Below, piece after piece: positions 1 through 8,714 of a stretch of DNA of 47,086 nt. The first letter of the stretch is position 1. Every line of letters begins with the position of its first letter. Both the position numbers and the translations under genes were made by a program. The notes under the pieces are model-generated. The model was not told the origin of the DNA, did not search any database, and was given only the letters and a program-made list of their open reading frames with translations. The stretch comes from Clostridiales bacterium (GTDB lineage: Bacteria; Bacillota; Clostridia; Christensenellales; Aristaeellaceae): contig SVHC01000023.1 in the NCBI GenBank assembly GCA_015056055.1, positions 1-47,086 on the forward strand, given 5' to 3'.

Positions 1-344
1 TGGTAGATTCCAAGAACCTGTGCCTGACCATGGACCCCTCCCACTATCAGCTGTACGGCAATGATATCCCCTACACCATCCGTCAGTGGGGCAACAAGAT
101 CCAGCACGTTCACCTGAAGGACACCATGGGCGTTATCCATGCTCCCTTCGGCACTCCGTTGCTGGGCGAAGGTCAGATCGACTGGCCGGGCTTCTTCACC
201 GCGCTTGACGATATCGGCTACGACGGCTGGTATTCCGTAGAGTTCGAATCCTGGAACCTCGCTACCATGATCTCCAAGGAAGAGGCTGCCGCAATGTCCT
301 ACCGCTGCGCAGAAGTTCTCATCAACAAGATCCTGGGCAAATAA
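1..344 (+). CDS. Sugar phosphate isomerase/epimerase, C-terminal part (partial)
   Basis: The gene enters from the left edge; the reading frame is open from base 3 and ends at a TAA. The visible ~114 residues look like the end of a xylose-isomerase-like TIM barrel (AP endonuclease 2 family). They include a TMDPSH segment, a VHLKD segment and a WYSVEFE segment; these supply metal ligands and the last strands in this fold. The family interconverts sugars or inositol derivatives in the cytoplasm, but the substrate cannot be deduced from the C-terminus. An inverted repeat follows the stop. The start and any operon partners lie outside the window. Confidence 0.85.
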   Translation, partial: VDSKNLCLTMDPSHYQLYGNDIPYTIRQWGNKIQHVHLKDTMGVIHAPFGTPLLGEGQIDWPGFFTALDDIGYDGWYSVEFESWNLATMISKEEAAAMSYRCAEVLINKILGK

Positions 345-392
345 TTTCACACGCAAAACAGCGGCTTTTTGCCGTTTGCCCGTGAAACATTT

Positions 393-432
393 AATCCTCC
401 CTATGATTTGTCATAGGGAGGATTTTGATTTT
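393..432 (+). terminator. Intrinsic terminator after the epimerase gene
   Basis: A perfect 14-bp stem (393-406 with 411-424) closes a TTTG loop and is followed by a T-rich stretch. It lies 48 bases after the stop codon of the partial gene. Confidence 0.75.
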
Positions 433-457
433 GCAACAGTATACCACCGCAGACTAC

Positions 458-481
458 GCACTACACCGAAATGTGTAGTGC
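458..481. repeat. Short inverted repeat (9-bp stem)
   Basis: GCACTACAC at 458-466 pairs with GTGTAGTGC at 473-481 around a 6-base loop. It sits between two convergent genes, just beyond the end of the minus-strand HEAT-like gene. No U-tract follows on either strand, so its role is unclear. Confidence 0.5.
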
Positions 482-517
482 AATGCGCCCTTTATCCAAT
501 CGATAAATTGGAATTTG

Positions 518-1012
518 TTAGTCTGAATCTTTAAATTTCTGAACATACTTTTTTGCTGTGTTTCGTATCCAAGTTCGCTTATGTTTCAAAAACGGAGTTA
601 TCAATGAAACACAACCGTTGGCACGCATCTTGTATAGCGTATCAATAACATGTCCATTGACATCCTCATCTTCCAGCAAAGGAATCAGCGCATGGGCATA
701 TTCGCAATACTTCGATTTTCCAAGAAGCATTACAAAACTCTGCCTTCCTCTTTTTGCCCTTTTGTCTAAGCAAATGTTGAGTATCCTATTTATCTGGTCA
801 TTATTAAAGTAAGCTTTGGAGGTAAAAACAAGTTGTCTGATTTGTTCACCCATATCCCAAATCTTACCCTCAAAATCGTGCCATTCGTGGACATCAGGGA
901 ACTGTTTCATATATGGGAGGTCAGCAAGCATTTCATGAGGAATGTTTGTCTCAGTTTCTGATAGCAGATTATTTATTTCATTGTCCAATGCCACTCGATT
1001 AGAAGAAACCAC
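518..1012 (-). CDS. HEAT-repeat-like protein, 5' end uncertain (possibly damaged)
   Basis: About 164 residues, not assigned to a named family. The C-terminal half has helical pairs (HALIPLLEDEDVNGHVIDTL, then a VSLITPFLKHKRTWIRNTAKK-type segment), as in HEAT/ARM repeats that act as protein-binding scaffolds. The chosen GTG at 1012 lies 12 bases after a GGAG at 1025-1028; a GTG at 1024 is in frame but abuts that motif. The frame stays open and protein-like further upstream (…QAGKLEFDEG…) until a TAG at 1070-1072, two codons after an in-frame ATG at 1078. The gene may therefore have lost its original start or its N-terminus. It stands alone between convergent and upstream terminators. Confidence 0.6.
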   Translation of the reverse strand: MVSSNRVALDNEINNLLSETETNIPHEMLADLPYMKQFPDVHEWHDFEGKIWDMGEQIRQLVFTSKAYFNNDQINRILNICLDKRAKRGRQSFVMLLGKSKYCEYAHALIPLLEDEDVNGHVIDTLYKMRANGCVSLITPFLKHKRTWIRNTAKKYVQKFKDSD

Positions 1013-1055
1013 TACGCAACACACTCCTTCGTCAAATTCAAGTTTGCCTGCTTGT

Positions 1056-1084
1056 ATTCTATCACATAGCTATCGCATGTATAA
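1056..1084 (-). promoter_or_regulatory. Possible promoter of the HEAT-like gene
   Basis: On the minus strand TTATAC, 17 bases, then TAGAAT, with a TGA immediately before the -10 (extended -10). The -35 is weak. The position is right for transcription of the reading frame ending at 518. Confidence 0.4.
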
Positions 1085-1087
1085 GAA

Positions 1088-1117
1088 CAGTCCCGGCAGA
1101 AATGCCTGCCGGGACTG
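1088..1117 (-). terminator. Terminator of the MATE transporter gene
   Basis: A 12-bp perfect stem (1088-1099 with 1106-1117) around a 6-base loop, 50 bases after the MATE stop codon. Read on the minus strand it is followed by TTCTTATA. Confidence 0.7.
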
Positions 1118-1166
1118 CAACTGTTTTATGGCACCCAATGTTTTTCCGATATTTTTTGTTTTACCC

Positions 1167-2504
1167 TTACCAGTAATGGTATCGATTCCTCTTTCCTGCC
1201 AGAAACAGTGCCGTCAAAACCACCGCCATAAACTCGGCAACAATGATGGACATCCATACGCCGTTGATTTCAAAAATCAGCGGCAAAAGCATAACCGATG
1301 CAGCCTGGAACACCAGCGTACGCAGGAAGGAAATGATGGCAGAGGTCACGCCGTCGTTCAGTGCGGTAAAGAATCCCGAGCCAAAGATCGCAAATCCCAT
1401 GAACACAAATGAAAGCGCAAAAATCCGGAATCCGGATATGGTAAGTTCCAAAAGCTGTGCATCATAGCCCACGAAAATGTTCGCAAGCGGCGCGGCCAGA
1501 ACCTGCGCTACCCCAACCATAAAAACGCCTGCAATTCCCAGCATGATAAGGCTTTTTTTCAGGATGCCTCTCAGCTCGGAAAGGTTCTGCGCGCCGTAGT
1601 TATATCCTACGACGGGCGCCGTGCCGATAGAATAGCCGATGAACGCAGCCGCAAAAATAAAACTCACATACATCATTACGCCGTAAGCCGCAATTCCGTT
1701 TTCGCCGGCATATTTCAGAAGCTGCAGATTATAGAGCATACCCACCACATTCATGGATACGTTGCTCATGAATTCCGAAGAGCCGTTTACGGTTGCCCGC
1801 AGGATCGCCCGTCCGTCAAAATGCGTTTTTCCAAGACGCAGAATGCTATTGTTCTTCCGAAAGAAATAGACCAGCGGAACTCCGCCGCCCACCACCTGGC
1901 TCATTCCTGTTGCAATTGCTGCACCGGGCAATTTCCATTCCTGCGGAAGAAGACCGACAAGCAGCGCATCCAGAATCATGTTCGTAACGCCCGAAGAAAC
2001 CGTCACAATGAGACCCAGCTGCGGCTTTTCCGCCGCCACAAAAAAGCTCTGGAACAAAAGCTGCAGTACATAAAACGGCAAAGCCAGCAAAATGATTCGT
2101 GCATAGACTACGCAATTTTCCAACAGTTTCCCTTCCGCGCCCAGAAGCGCAGCAATCGGCCGGATGAATACGATGCCCAGCACCGCAAACACGATGCCCA
2201 GTGCGAATGCCACATAGGTAAACAGGGAAAAATACCTGTTTGCCTTTTCAGACTCCCCTTCGCCAAAGGTCTTTGCCACGATAGCCGTGCCGCCCGTGCC
2301 GAATATGAACCCCACAGTCGCAACGATCATCAGAAACGGCATGATCAGATTGACCGCCGCAAACGGCGTTTTCCCCGCAAAATTCGAAACGAAGAATCCG
2401 TCCACCACGCCATAGATGGAGGTAAAAATCATCATAGCGACGGACGGCAGCGTAAAGCGTATAAGTTTTTTATAGCCAAAGTGATCCGAAAGCTGTATTT
2501 TCAC
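1167..2504 (-). CDS. MATE family efflux transporter
   Basis: A 445-residue multi-pass membrane protein, the usual MATE length (about 450, 12 helices). It starts with a short cytoplasmic segment and a first helix ending in IYGVVDGFFVSNFAG, the typical opening of the MepA/NorM-like group. The family exports drugs or metabolites using a sodium or proton gradient. The second half repeats the first as expected for the two six-helix bundles. The start is a GTG, with GGGGAG 10 bases upstream. It is a single-gene unit, with the rodA terminator just upstream and its own terminator downstream. The substrate cannot be told from sequence. Confidence 0.93.
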   Translation of the reverse strand: MKIQLSDHFGYKKLIRFTLPSVAMMIFTSIYGVVDGFFVSNFAGKTPFAAVNLIMPFLMIVATVGFIFGTGGTAIVAKTFGEGESEKANRYFSLFTYVAFALGIVFAVLGIVFIRPIAALLGAEGKLLENCVVYARIILLALPFYVLQLLFQSFFVAAEKPQLGLIVTVSSGVTNMILDALLVGLLPQEWKLPGAAIATGMSQVVGGGVPLVYFFRKNNSILRLGKTHFDGRAILRATVNGSSEFMSNVSMNVVGMLYNLQLLKYAGENGIAAYGVMMYVSFIFAAAFIGYSIGTAPVVGYNYGAQNLSELRGILKKSLIMLGIAGVFMVGVAQVLAAPLANIFVGYDAQLLELTISGFRIFALSFVFMGFAIFGSGFFTALNDGVTSAIISFLRTLVFQAASVMLLPLIFEINGVWMSIIVAEFMAVVLTALFLAGKRNRYHYW

Positions 2505-2525
2505 AGTCAGTGTCTCCCCGCATAG

Positions 2526-2567
2526 AAAACTCTCCCGATGTACTCCGCAAAACGCGCTTCGGGAGAG
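2526..2567 (-). terminator. Terminator at the end of the mre-rodA operon
   Basis: CTCTCCCGA (2530-2538) pairs with TCGGGAGAG (2559-2567) over a long loop and is followed on the minus strand by TTTTC. It lies between the rodA stop and the MATE start. Confidence 0.65.
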
Positions 2568-2581
2568 CTTTTCTGTATTTC

Positions 2582-3814
2582 TTAGATCTTTACAGCCTTA
2601 ACCTTGCCTTCCGGCATGCCATGCTGTTTCTGACGCATGATTACGTTTTCGACCAGACCGATACCCAGAATGTTCGTAAGATAACTCGATCCGCCGTAGC
2701 TTACAAACGGCAGCGGTATGCCCGTAACCGGCAGAAGACCGATAACCATGCATATGTTTTCCATGATATGGAACAGCAGCATGCCCACAACGCCGAATAT
2801 GATATAGCTGCCAAACGCATCCTGCATGCGCAGCGCATGGCGCACCATTCGCATAATCAGAAGCAGGTATGCCAGAATCAGCGCACCGCCGCCCACAAAG
2901 CCGAATGCCTCGCACACGACGGCAAAAATCATATCGGTATGGTCGTCGGCGATGTAACCCAGCGAGGCAAAGCTGCCTTCCGATACGAGTCCCTTGCCGA
3001 ACAAGCCGCCCGAACCCAACGCAATCTGTGCGTTTACAACCTGCATTGCGTCATCGGGATAGTTTTCCGGTTCCAGCCAGATCAGGATTCGCGTGAATCG
3101 GAAGTTCTCACCACCGGAATTCATAACGCCCCACAATACTACGATCATCATTGCACCGATCATCAGAATGCCGCCGATGATGCGGAAGTTCGTGCCGGAA
3201 ATCAGAATCAACAGTGCAAAAACGAATGCATATACCAGTGCGGTACCTACGTCCGGCTGCAGAACGATCAGGATCAGGGGCAAGCCTACATAAACCAACA
3301 CCGGAAAAAGTTCTCGCAGAGTGCGGATGGGCTTTTTTCGCATGCTGAACAGTTTTGCCAGCGCGATAATAATTGCGATCTTACCAAATTCGGAAGGCTG
3401 AATACCGCGTTCACCGCCGCCCCACTCAAAGAACGCCTGCATGCCGCCGCGACCTACACGCGCGAACAAAAGAACCGTTACCAGCAGCGCAATGTTTGCC
3501 CAGTAGATAATATTCGCCAGTTCGCCATACAGCCTGTAGCTGAAATAGCACATTGCAGCCATTGCAACCACGCCGACCAGAATCCAAATCAGCTGCAGCC
3601 TGGCATATGTGATCGGGTGCAGCTTAATGGTCTCCATCAGCGTTTCGCCCACACCCGCCGTGGAACTTGCCGTAGCAGCAAAAATCGAAACCACGCCGAA
3701 AAGCGATATTCCCCACACCATAAGCAGAATCGGCCAGTCGATATTGCTCAAAAGGCGTGCTTCGAATTTATTTTCCTGTACATATCGCAGGATTGTTCGA
3801 AATAATTTCCGCAT
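2582..3814 (-). CDS. rodA: RodA/FtsW/SpoVE (SEDS) peptidoglycan glycosyltransferase
   Basis: A 410-residue polytopic protein of the SEDS family, which polymerises lipid II into glycan strands at the membrane. Visible family features are the first helix pair after SNIDWPILLMV, the segment GIQPSEFGKIAIIIALAK (the conserved QPSE-K region), and the C-terminal FHIMENICMVIGLLPVTGIP and SYGGSS segments. Its position, last in a maf-mreBCD-PBP2-minD operon, identifies it as the elongation-type RodA rather than FtsW or SpoVE. Its natural partner is the class B PBP encoded two genes upstream. The ATG follows the minD stop by three bases, which implies translational coupling. Confidence 0.94.
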   Translation of the reverse strand: MRKLFRTILRYVQENKFEARLLSNIDWPILLMVWGISLFGVVSIFAATASSTAGVGETLMETIKLHPITYARLQLIWILVGVVAMAAMCYFSYRLYGELANIIYWANIALLVTVLLFARVGRGGMQAFFEWGGGERGIQPSEFGKIAIIIALAKLFSMRKKPIRTLRELFPVLVYVGLPLILIVLQPDVGTALVYAFVFALLILISGTNFRIIGGILMIGAMMIVVLWGVMNSGGENFRFTRILIWLEPENYPDDAMQVVNAQIALGSGGLFGKGLVSEGSFASLGYIADDHTDMIFAVVCEAFGFVGGGALILAYLLLIMRMVRHALRMQDAFGSYIIFGVVGMLLFHIMENICMVIGLLPVTGIPLPFVSYGGSSYLTNILGIGLVENVIMRQKQHGMPEGKVKAVKI

Positions 3815-3817
3815 TTT

Positions 3818-4591
3818 CTACTCCCTTGAAAACAGCCGGCGAAAAAAGCCTTTCTTTTGTGGATAGACAATCGGCACAGCTGATCCGGTCAGGCGGCGCG
3901 CGATACGCTCAAATGCCTGTCCGGCCGGCGTTTTTTCGTTTACCGGCAAACGTGCCTGTGCAGCCAGCCCTCCGATGGCGGTATCCTCGGGCACGGCGCC
4001 CAGTTCCTCCATTTGCAGAACATCCCTGCAGCGCTCAACCGATACCGGCGCTTTGGCATTCATATGTACATGCGTCACGCGGTTCAGTACCAGAAGAGGC
4101 TTCGCAATTCCTTCGCGTTCCAGGATTCCCTTTACTCTCTCTGCGTCGCGCAGGGAAACCACATCCGGCACAGTCACAAGAATTGCATTGTCCGCCGCGC
4201 AGATGGCATTCTGGAAACCTCGTCCTACGCCCGCAGGTGCATCCAGCAGCACATAGTCAAACTGACGGCGCAATTGGAACACCAGATTTTCCATGCCGGA
4301 ATAGGAAACCGCGCCCGCTTCACGCGTCTGCGCAGCGGGAAGCAGCATAATTCCATCCTGCGTCTTCATCAATGCCTGCTTCAGATCGCAGACATCTTCC
4401 AGCACATCCACAACATCGTAAACGACCTTGTTTTCCAACCCGAAAAGCACATCCTGCGATCTCAGGCCGATATCCATATCCACAAGGCACACGCGCTTGC
4501 CCATCCGTGCAAGCGCCGCGCCTACATTTGCCGCAAGGGTGGATTTACCCACGCCGCCCTTGCCGGAAACCACGGCATATACCGTTGCCAA
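3818..4591 (-). CDS. minD: Septum site-determining ATPase MinD
   Basis: 257 residues. A deviant Walker A motif (SGKGGVGKST, residues 9-18, signature Lys11) opens the protein, as in the MinD/ParA family. DMDIGLRSQDVLFGLENK and LLDAPAGVGRGF are the MinD switch regions. The last dozen residues (KKGFFRRLFSRE) form the basic amphipathic membrane-targeting helix. MinD recruits MinC to membranes away from midcell and so prevents polar division. The start is a TTG nine bases after GGAG; the only nearby ATG is out of frame. In many Clostridia minC precedes and minE follows minD in this operon; here PBP2 and rodA directly flank it. Confidence 0.94.
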   Translation of the reverse strand: MATVYAVVSGKGGVGKSTLAANVGAALARMGKRVCLVDMDIGLRSQDVLFGLENKVVYDVVDVLEDVCDLKQALMKTQDGIMLLPAAQTREAGAVSYSGMENLVFQLRRQFDYVLLDAPAGVGRGFQNAICAADNAILVTVPDVVSLRDAERVKGILEREGIAKPLLVLNRVTHVHMNAKAPVSVERCRDVLQMEELGAVPEDTAIGGLAAQARLPVNEKTPAGQAFERIARRLTGSAVPIVYPQKKGFFRRLFSRE

Positions 4592-4597
4592 TTTGCA

Positions 4598-7057
4598 TCA
4601 CTCCGCAATCGTGTAATCCACCTGCACTGCCTTGCCTTCCTCCAGCTTGAGGTTGTCAAGATAGTATTCAAGAGTGTACTTTGCCGCCTGAGCAACGCGC
4701 GAACCGGAATATCCGTTCTGCACGTATACCACGACGACGATCTTCGGGTCTTCCGCCGGGGCGTATGCCACCAGCCAGCCGTTGTTTTCCACGTCGAGTT
4801 CGGTACGCTGCGAGGTACCGGTTTTTGCACCGACCTTGTATTTGCAGTTGGCAAATACCTCTGCTGCGGTACCGTCGTTTTCCGTGCTGGTAACCTGCTC
4901 CATGCCTTCGCGGATCGCAGCAAAATAGGCATACTCCGTCGAAATGCGGTTTGCCACAACCGGCTGCTTATCAATAATAACGGTGCCGTCGGATGCGATG
5001 ATCTTATCAATAATCTGCGCATCGTATACGGTGCCGTTGTTCACGATAGCGGAAACATACCGCGCTACGGCGATGGGAGATACCTGCGTGATGGACTGGC
5101 CTATAGCCGCCATGATGGTTTCGTTGCTCGTCCATCTCAGGTCGTTGAGATAACTGAAGAATTCGTTGACGAGGTAGTTCTGGCTGATGTACGAAGAAGG
5201 AATGTCCATATCGTACAGGAGAACCTCGCGGATGGCCGGCGGCCATACCTGGTCCTTCAGACCTTCGATCTCAACTACCTTCAGGATCTTCAAGGTAGCA
5301 TCATTCAAACGATCGGGATCGTATTCGATATTGCGCGCAATACCGATCTCTTTCAGTCGGTTGTAGATAACGTTGTATGCGATTCGGGGCTTATCCGTGT
5401 ACTGCTCTTTCATGGTCAGCGTGGAATCGTACAGCGTGCTCTGGTTGCCGATAAAGGAGGTCGTTTCGCCGGGGAGCTCGATATTTGTCCTGGAGGTCAA
5501 TCCCAGCGCAGCCCCCCACTTGGTAAGATTCGCGCTGCCAAGGCGTTCACCGACAGTGTAGAAGAAATAGTTGCACGAATTCTTCAATCCCTCTACGATC
5601 GTCTGATCCGCATGCTGGGCAATGTTCCTGCTGCTGATCCAGCAGCGCGGTTTATGCACGGTATCGGTACCTTCGTATTCGCCCGCATCGGTGATCATTT
5701 CATCCAGCGTGAGCACACCCTCTGCAAGCGCGCCGAGACCGGTGACCATTTTGAAAATGGAACCCGGGGAGTCCTTTGCACCGATAGCACGGTTAAACAT
5801 GGGATTGCGCTCGTCATAGATAATCTCTGTCCAGGAACCCAGATCAATGGTTCCTTCAAACAGGGAAAGATCATATGTGGGATGACTTGCCATCGCAAGA
5901 ACACGGCCTGTGTACGGGTCCATGGCCACGATTGCGCCGGTTCGGGCAAGCTGCATTTCAATGTTTTTCTCGATATAGCGGTTCAGCGTGGTACGATTGG
6001 TCTTCTGCCAGTTTTCATCCGCGATCATCTTGAGCTGCTCATTGTAAATCTTGGTAATGATTCGCTCCAGATACTGCTCAACCGCCGCCTGCAATTTGGT
6101 ATCAATGGTCAGAACGATGGAGTTGCCGTCCGTAGGCGCACGATAGGCAAGTTCACGCACAGCCTTGCCTCGCGTATCGATTTCCACATATTTCTGACCC
6201 TGGCGGTATTCAATGTATGGAGAAAGCTGATCCTCCATGGAAAGCTCGATGCCGCTGGCGCCGACGGTTGCATCGTTCGGATAGCCTTTGGCAAGATACT
6301 CTTCAAGGCTTGCGCTGTTGATCTTACTGGTATAGCCGATGGCGTGCGCCGCAAGGGAACCCTGCGGGTAGACGCGCGTATAGCTTTCCAGTACAGAAAA
6401 GCCAATCAGTTCATCCGAGCGTGCCTCGATTTCGGATATCGTCTGGAAATCTACATCGGAAGCAATCGTAACCGGGCTAGACGTAAAGTTCGTCATTCGG
6501 GATGCCTGCCAGATAGCCAGCACCTTGACCTTCATTTCCTCGGAAAGTTCCTCCGGAATCGCATAGTTTGTGCACAGGATGTCAAACAGTTCTTCTTCCG
6601 GTTCGGTACGCAGCATGAAGTTGCTGCGCCACTGGCTGATTCGCCGCTGATTTGCACTTTCCGTGGCTGCGCCGGTTTGGAATCTCCATTTCCCGTCCTC
6701 ATCCTTCGCAAGCCAGAAATCAGTAATAGTCGATTTACCGTTCGATTCAATCAGCTCAATCGCGCTGATGATCGACTGCGTATATTCCGCGCGCGCTTCG
6801 GCGGACGTGCGCGACGGGTCGCGATAGAACTGGATATCAAAACTTTCCCGGTCATAGGCCAGCGGAATCATATTCACGTCGTAAATCGTTCCGCGCTTTC
6901 CGGTTTCGATAATGGTTTTGGTCGATTTTGTTTCGGCTCTGCTTGCATAAGAGTCCCGATTCAAAAGCTGCATAAAGCCAAGGCGCGCAAACATCGCGCC
7001 GAATACCAGAAACAGCAGAATGCAAAACAGCACACATCTGCCTCTCCTCGGTTTCAT
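4598..7057 (-). CDS. mrdA: Penicillin-binding protein 2 (elongation-type transpeptidase)
   Basis: 819 residues: one N-terminal membrane anchor (about 8-29), a PBP dimerisation/pedestal domain, and a C-terminal transpeptidase. The active-site motifs are present: SxxK as SIFK (Ser433, Lys436), SxN as SCN (494-496) and KTGT near the C-terminus. The enzyme cross-links peptidoglycan outside the membrane and works with RodA and MreC in the elongasome. It is longer than E. coli PBP2 (about 630) because of inserts in the pedestal and in the stretch between about 320 and 375; large elongation PBPs of this kind are known in Clostridia. Its stop lies 6 bases before the minD start. Confidence 0.93.
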   Translation of the reverse strand: MKPRRGRCVLFCILLFLVFGAMFARLGFMQLLNRDSYASRAETKSTKTIIETGKRGTIYDVNMIPLAYDRESFDIQFYRDPSRTSAEARAEYTQSIISAIELIESNGKSTITDFWLAKDEDGKWRFQTGAATESANQRRISQWRSNFMLRTEPEEELFDILCTNYAIPEELSEEMKVKVLAIWQASRMTNFTSSPVTIASDVDFQTISEIEARSDELIGFSVLESYTRVYPQGSLAAHAIGYTSKINSASLEEYLAKGYPNDATVGASGIELSMEDQLSPYIEYRQGQKYVEIDTRGKAVRELAYRAPTDGNSIVLTIDTKLQAAVEQYLERIITKIYNEQLKMIADENWQKTNRTTLNRYIEKNIEMQLARTGAIVAMDPYTGRVLAMASHPTYDLSLFEGTIDLGSWTEIIYDERNPMFNRAIGAKDSPGSIFKMVTGLGALAEGVLTLDEMITDAGEYEGTDTVHKPRCWISSRNIAQHADQTIVEGLKNSCNYFFYTVGERLGSANLTKWGAALGLTSRTNIELPGETTSFIGNQSTLYDSTLTMKEQYTDKPRIAYNVIYNRLKEIGIARNIEYDPDRLNDATLKILKVVEIEGLKDQVWPPAIREVLLYDMDIPSSYISQNYLVNEFFSYLNDLRWTSNETIMAAIGQSITQVSPIAVARYVSAIVNNGTVYDAQIIDKIIASDGTVIIDKQPVVANRISTEYAYFAAIREGMEQVTSTENDGTAAEVFANCKYKVGAKTGTSQRTELDVENNGWLVAYAPAEDPKIVVVVYVQNGYSGSRVAQAAKYTLEYYLDNLKLEEGKAVQVDYTIAE

Positions 7058-7075
7058 CGCACACTCACCTCCGGT

Positions 7076-7570
7076 CTACCTCACGCTGTAACGTGACACT
7101 TTGGGCTGCAGCCATGCATTAAATATCAGATAGAATACCTGCACAAGCACCGTCTGAATCACTACGCGGATGCCGGCCGGTGCCAGGAGAGCCGCGGAAA
7201 ACGAGCTGGCATACATCGCCAGGTATCCCATCATCACAAGTTCCACCACGAAAAATATGCCCAGAGCGGTCACAACCGTAGTCCACATGTGATTCATAAA
7301 TTTTCGCCCGATAAAACCCGCAGTAAAACCGGACAGCGTGACCAGAATGGTCATCAGTCCGTACGGGTCGTTTACAAGCACGTCAATCATAAGTCCTGCC
7401 ATCAGTCCCAGAAGGGCACCGCGCCGCCTGCCCAGAAGCAGGCCCAGCGCGATTACCGTCACCAGGGAAAACAGCGGGATATATTCACTGCTTGTAAGAA
7501 ACGGGATTACCGAGATATCCAGCATTACCGCAAGGTATACCAGAATCCAGGGAAGGAATCGGCGAAACAA
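7076..7570 (-). CDS. mreD: Rod shape-determining protein MreD
   Basis: 164 residues with about five membrane segments and little hydrophilic sequence, a typical MreD. The short motif GLMAGLMIDVLVNDPYGLMT matches the conserved central region of the family. MreD is an integral membrane component of the elongasome and modulates the MreC-PBP2 interaction. The start is TTG (TTG TTT CGC) with AGGAGG eight bases upstream; no ATG or GTG is available at that distance. It follows mreC after 38 bases and precedes the PBP2 gene by 18. Confidence 0.9.
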   Translation of the reverse strand: MFRRFLPWILVYLAVMLDISVIPFLTSSEYIPLFSLVTVIALGLLLGRRRGALLGLMAGLMIDVLVNDPYGLMTILVTLSGFTAGFIGRKFMNHMWTTVVTALGIFFVVELVMMGYLAMYASSFSAALLAPAGIRVVIQTVLVQVFYLIFNAWLQPKVSRYSVR

Positions 7571-7608
7571 ATCTGTTTCCTCCTTAAAGAGCTATTACTG
7601 TAAAAAGA

Positions 7609-8697
7609 TCAACCCTTTGCCCAGCTTTCCTCAGGCAGCGTCGGTGCAGGCGTCGGAATCGTTTCAGGCGCGGGCGTTGCCGTCGGATAGGACCAGTTCG
7701 GGTTTGCCGTGGGAACCGACGTAGTTCCGGGAACCGGCGTAGGCGAAGGCGTGACCTTCGGCGTTACAATGGGTTTGGGAGACGGCGTCGGAATCGGCTT
7801 GAGAGAATCCGCCGTTTCAAATACGACGCGCAAAACCAGAACCTCTTCGATGTGATAGAAATCCACCGAAGGCTTTACGATGACAGACTTGTCCACCGTA
7901 TCCGTCTGGCGGCTGACCGACGTAATGGTACCGACCTGAATACCCTTCGGGAAAAGCATATCCACACCGGAGGTTACAACCACATCGCCCGGCACAACGG
8001 AGGTAATATTGGGCAGATAATTCATGCGGCACTCATCCCCGGCCGTGGTTTCCACCTGACCGGTAACGACGCCGTTGTCGCGCGTGCGCTGAACCAGGCA
8101 AGCCACGCTTGACGATGCGCTGATGATGGAGCGCACCTTTGCATAGTTCAGACCCACTTCGTACACGCGGCCTACCAGACCGTCCGCCGTGATTACGGCA
8201 TTGTTTACCGATACGCCGTGCAGCGTGCCTTTATTGATCGTGAAGGAATCGAACCAGACGCCCGCATCCTTGGCGATAACCGCCGCATAAACGGGGTCCT
8301 GCGATTCATATCGCTCCGCCACGTCCAAAAGCGCCTTCAGACGGTCATTTTCCTGCATCTCTTCCTCGGCATTCTGAAGCTGAATGCTGAGACTGTCAAT
8401 CTCCATCTGCAGTTCATGATTTTCGACCAGCAGATCATTGTAGTCCTGCCGATTCTGGAACCAGCCCTTGATGCGCAGCGTCATCGAGCTGAACAGACCC
8501 TGACCGGGCGTAATGAGGGAACCTGCGGCATTTTCCACAATGGTAACCTGACCGGAGCCGCGCGAAATAACAAACATAATAATCAGCGCAATGCCGACGG
8601 TAATCGCCGCGCCGATGATCCACCGCATAATGCGGCGGCTTCTGGACACCGGCGACGCAGTTCTGCGTCTGGCAGCGTAACGTGTCTTTCGGGCCAT
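7609..8697 (-). CDS. mreC: Rod shape-determining protein MreC
   Basis: 362 residues. A basic N-terminus precedes a single membrane helix (about 25-45). A coiled coil at about 85-125 follows, then the two small beta-barrel domains of MreC (about 130-295). MreC is the bitopic scaffold that activates PBP2 outside the membrane. After the barrel domains comes a tail of some 60 residues made of Pro, Thr and Ser repeats (PTPSPKP, VTPSPTPVPG, TATPAPE), absent from most MreC proteins and probably extracellular and disordered. The ATG follows mreB by 17 bases. Confidence 0.93.
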   Translation of the reverse strand: MARKTRYAARRRTASPVSRSRRIMRWIIGAAITVGIALIIMFVISRGSGQVTIVENAAGSLITPGQGLFSSMTLRIKGWFQNRQDYNDLLVENHELQMEIDSLSIQLQNAEEEMQENDRLKALLDVAERYESQDPVYAAVIAKDAGVWFDSFTINKGTLHGVSVNNAVITADGLVGRVYEVGLNYAKVRSIISASSSVACLVQRTRDNGVVTGQVETTAGDECRMNYLPNITSVVPGDVVVTSGVDMLFPKGIQVGTITSVSRQTDTVDKSVIVKPSVDFYHIEEVLVLRVVFETADSLKPIPTPSPKPIVTPKVTPSPTPVPGTTSVPTANPNWSYPTATPAPETIPTPAPTLPEESWAKG

Positions 8698-8714
8698 CGT
8701 TCGTATCCCCTATC

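Noticed and set aside
374-389. Possible parS site (…CGTGAAACA)
   Set aside because: Only about 12 of 16 positions match TGTTTCACGTGAAACA; the left half is poor and it lies 37 kb from parAB.
2510-3805. Plus-strand frame of 431 codons, rich in His, Gln and Arg
   Set aside because: Antisense to rodA; the composition is that of a mirrored membrane protein.
4013-7096. Very long plus-strand frame of 1027 codons
   Set aside because: It is antisense to minD and PBP2, whose motifs and spacing are unmistakable; it shows no domain and no ribosome binding site.
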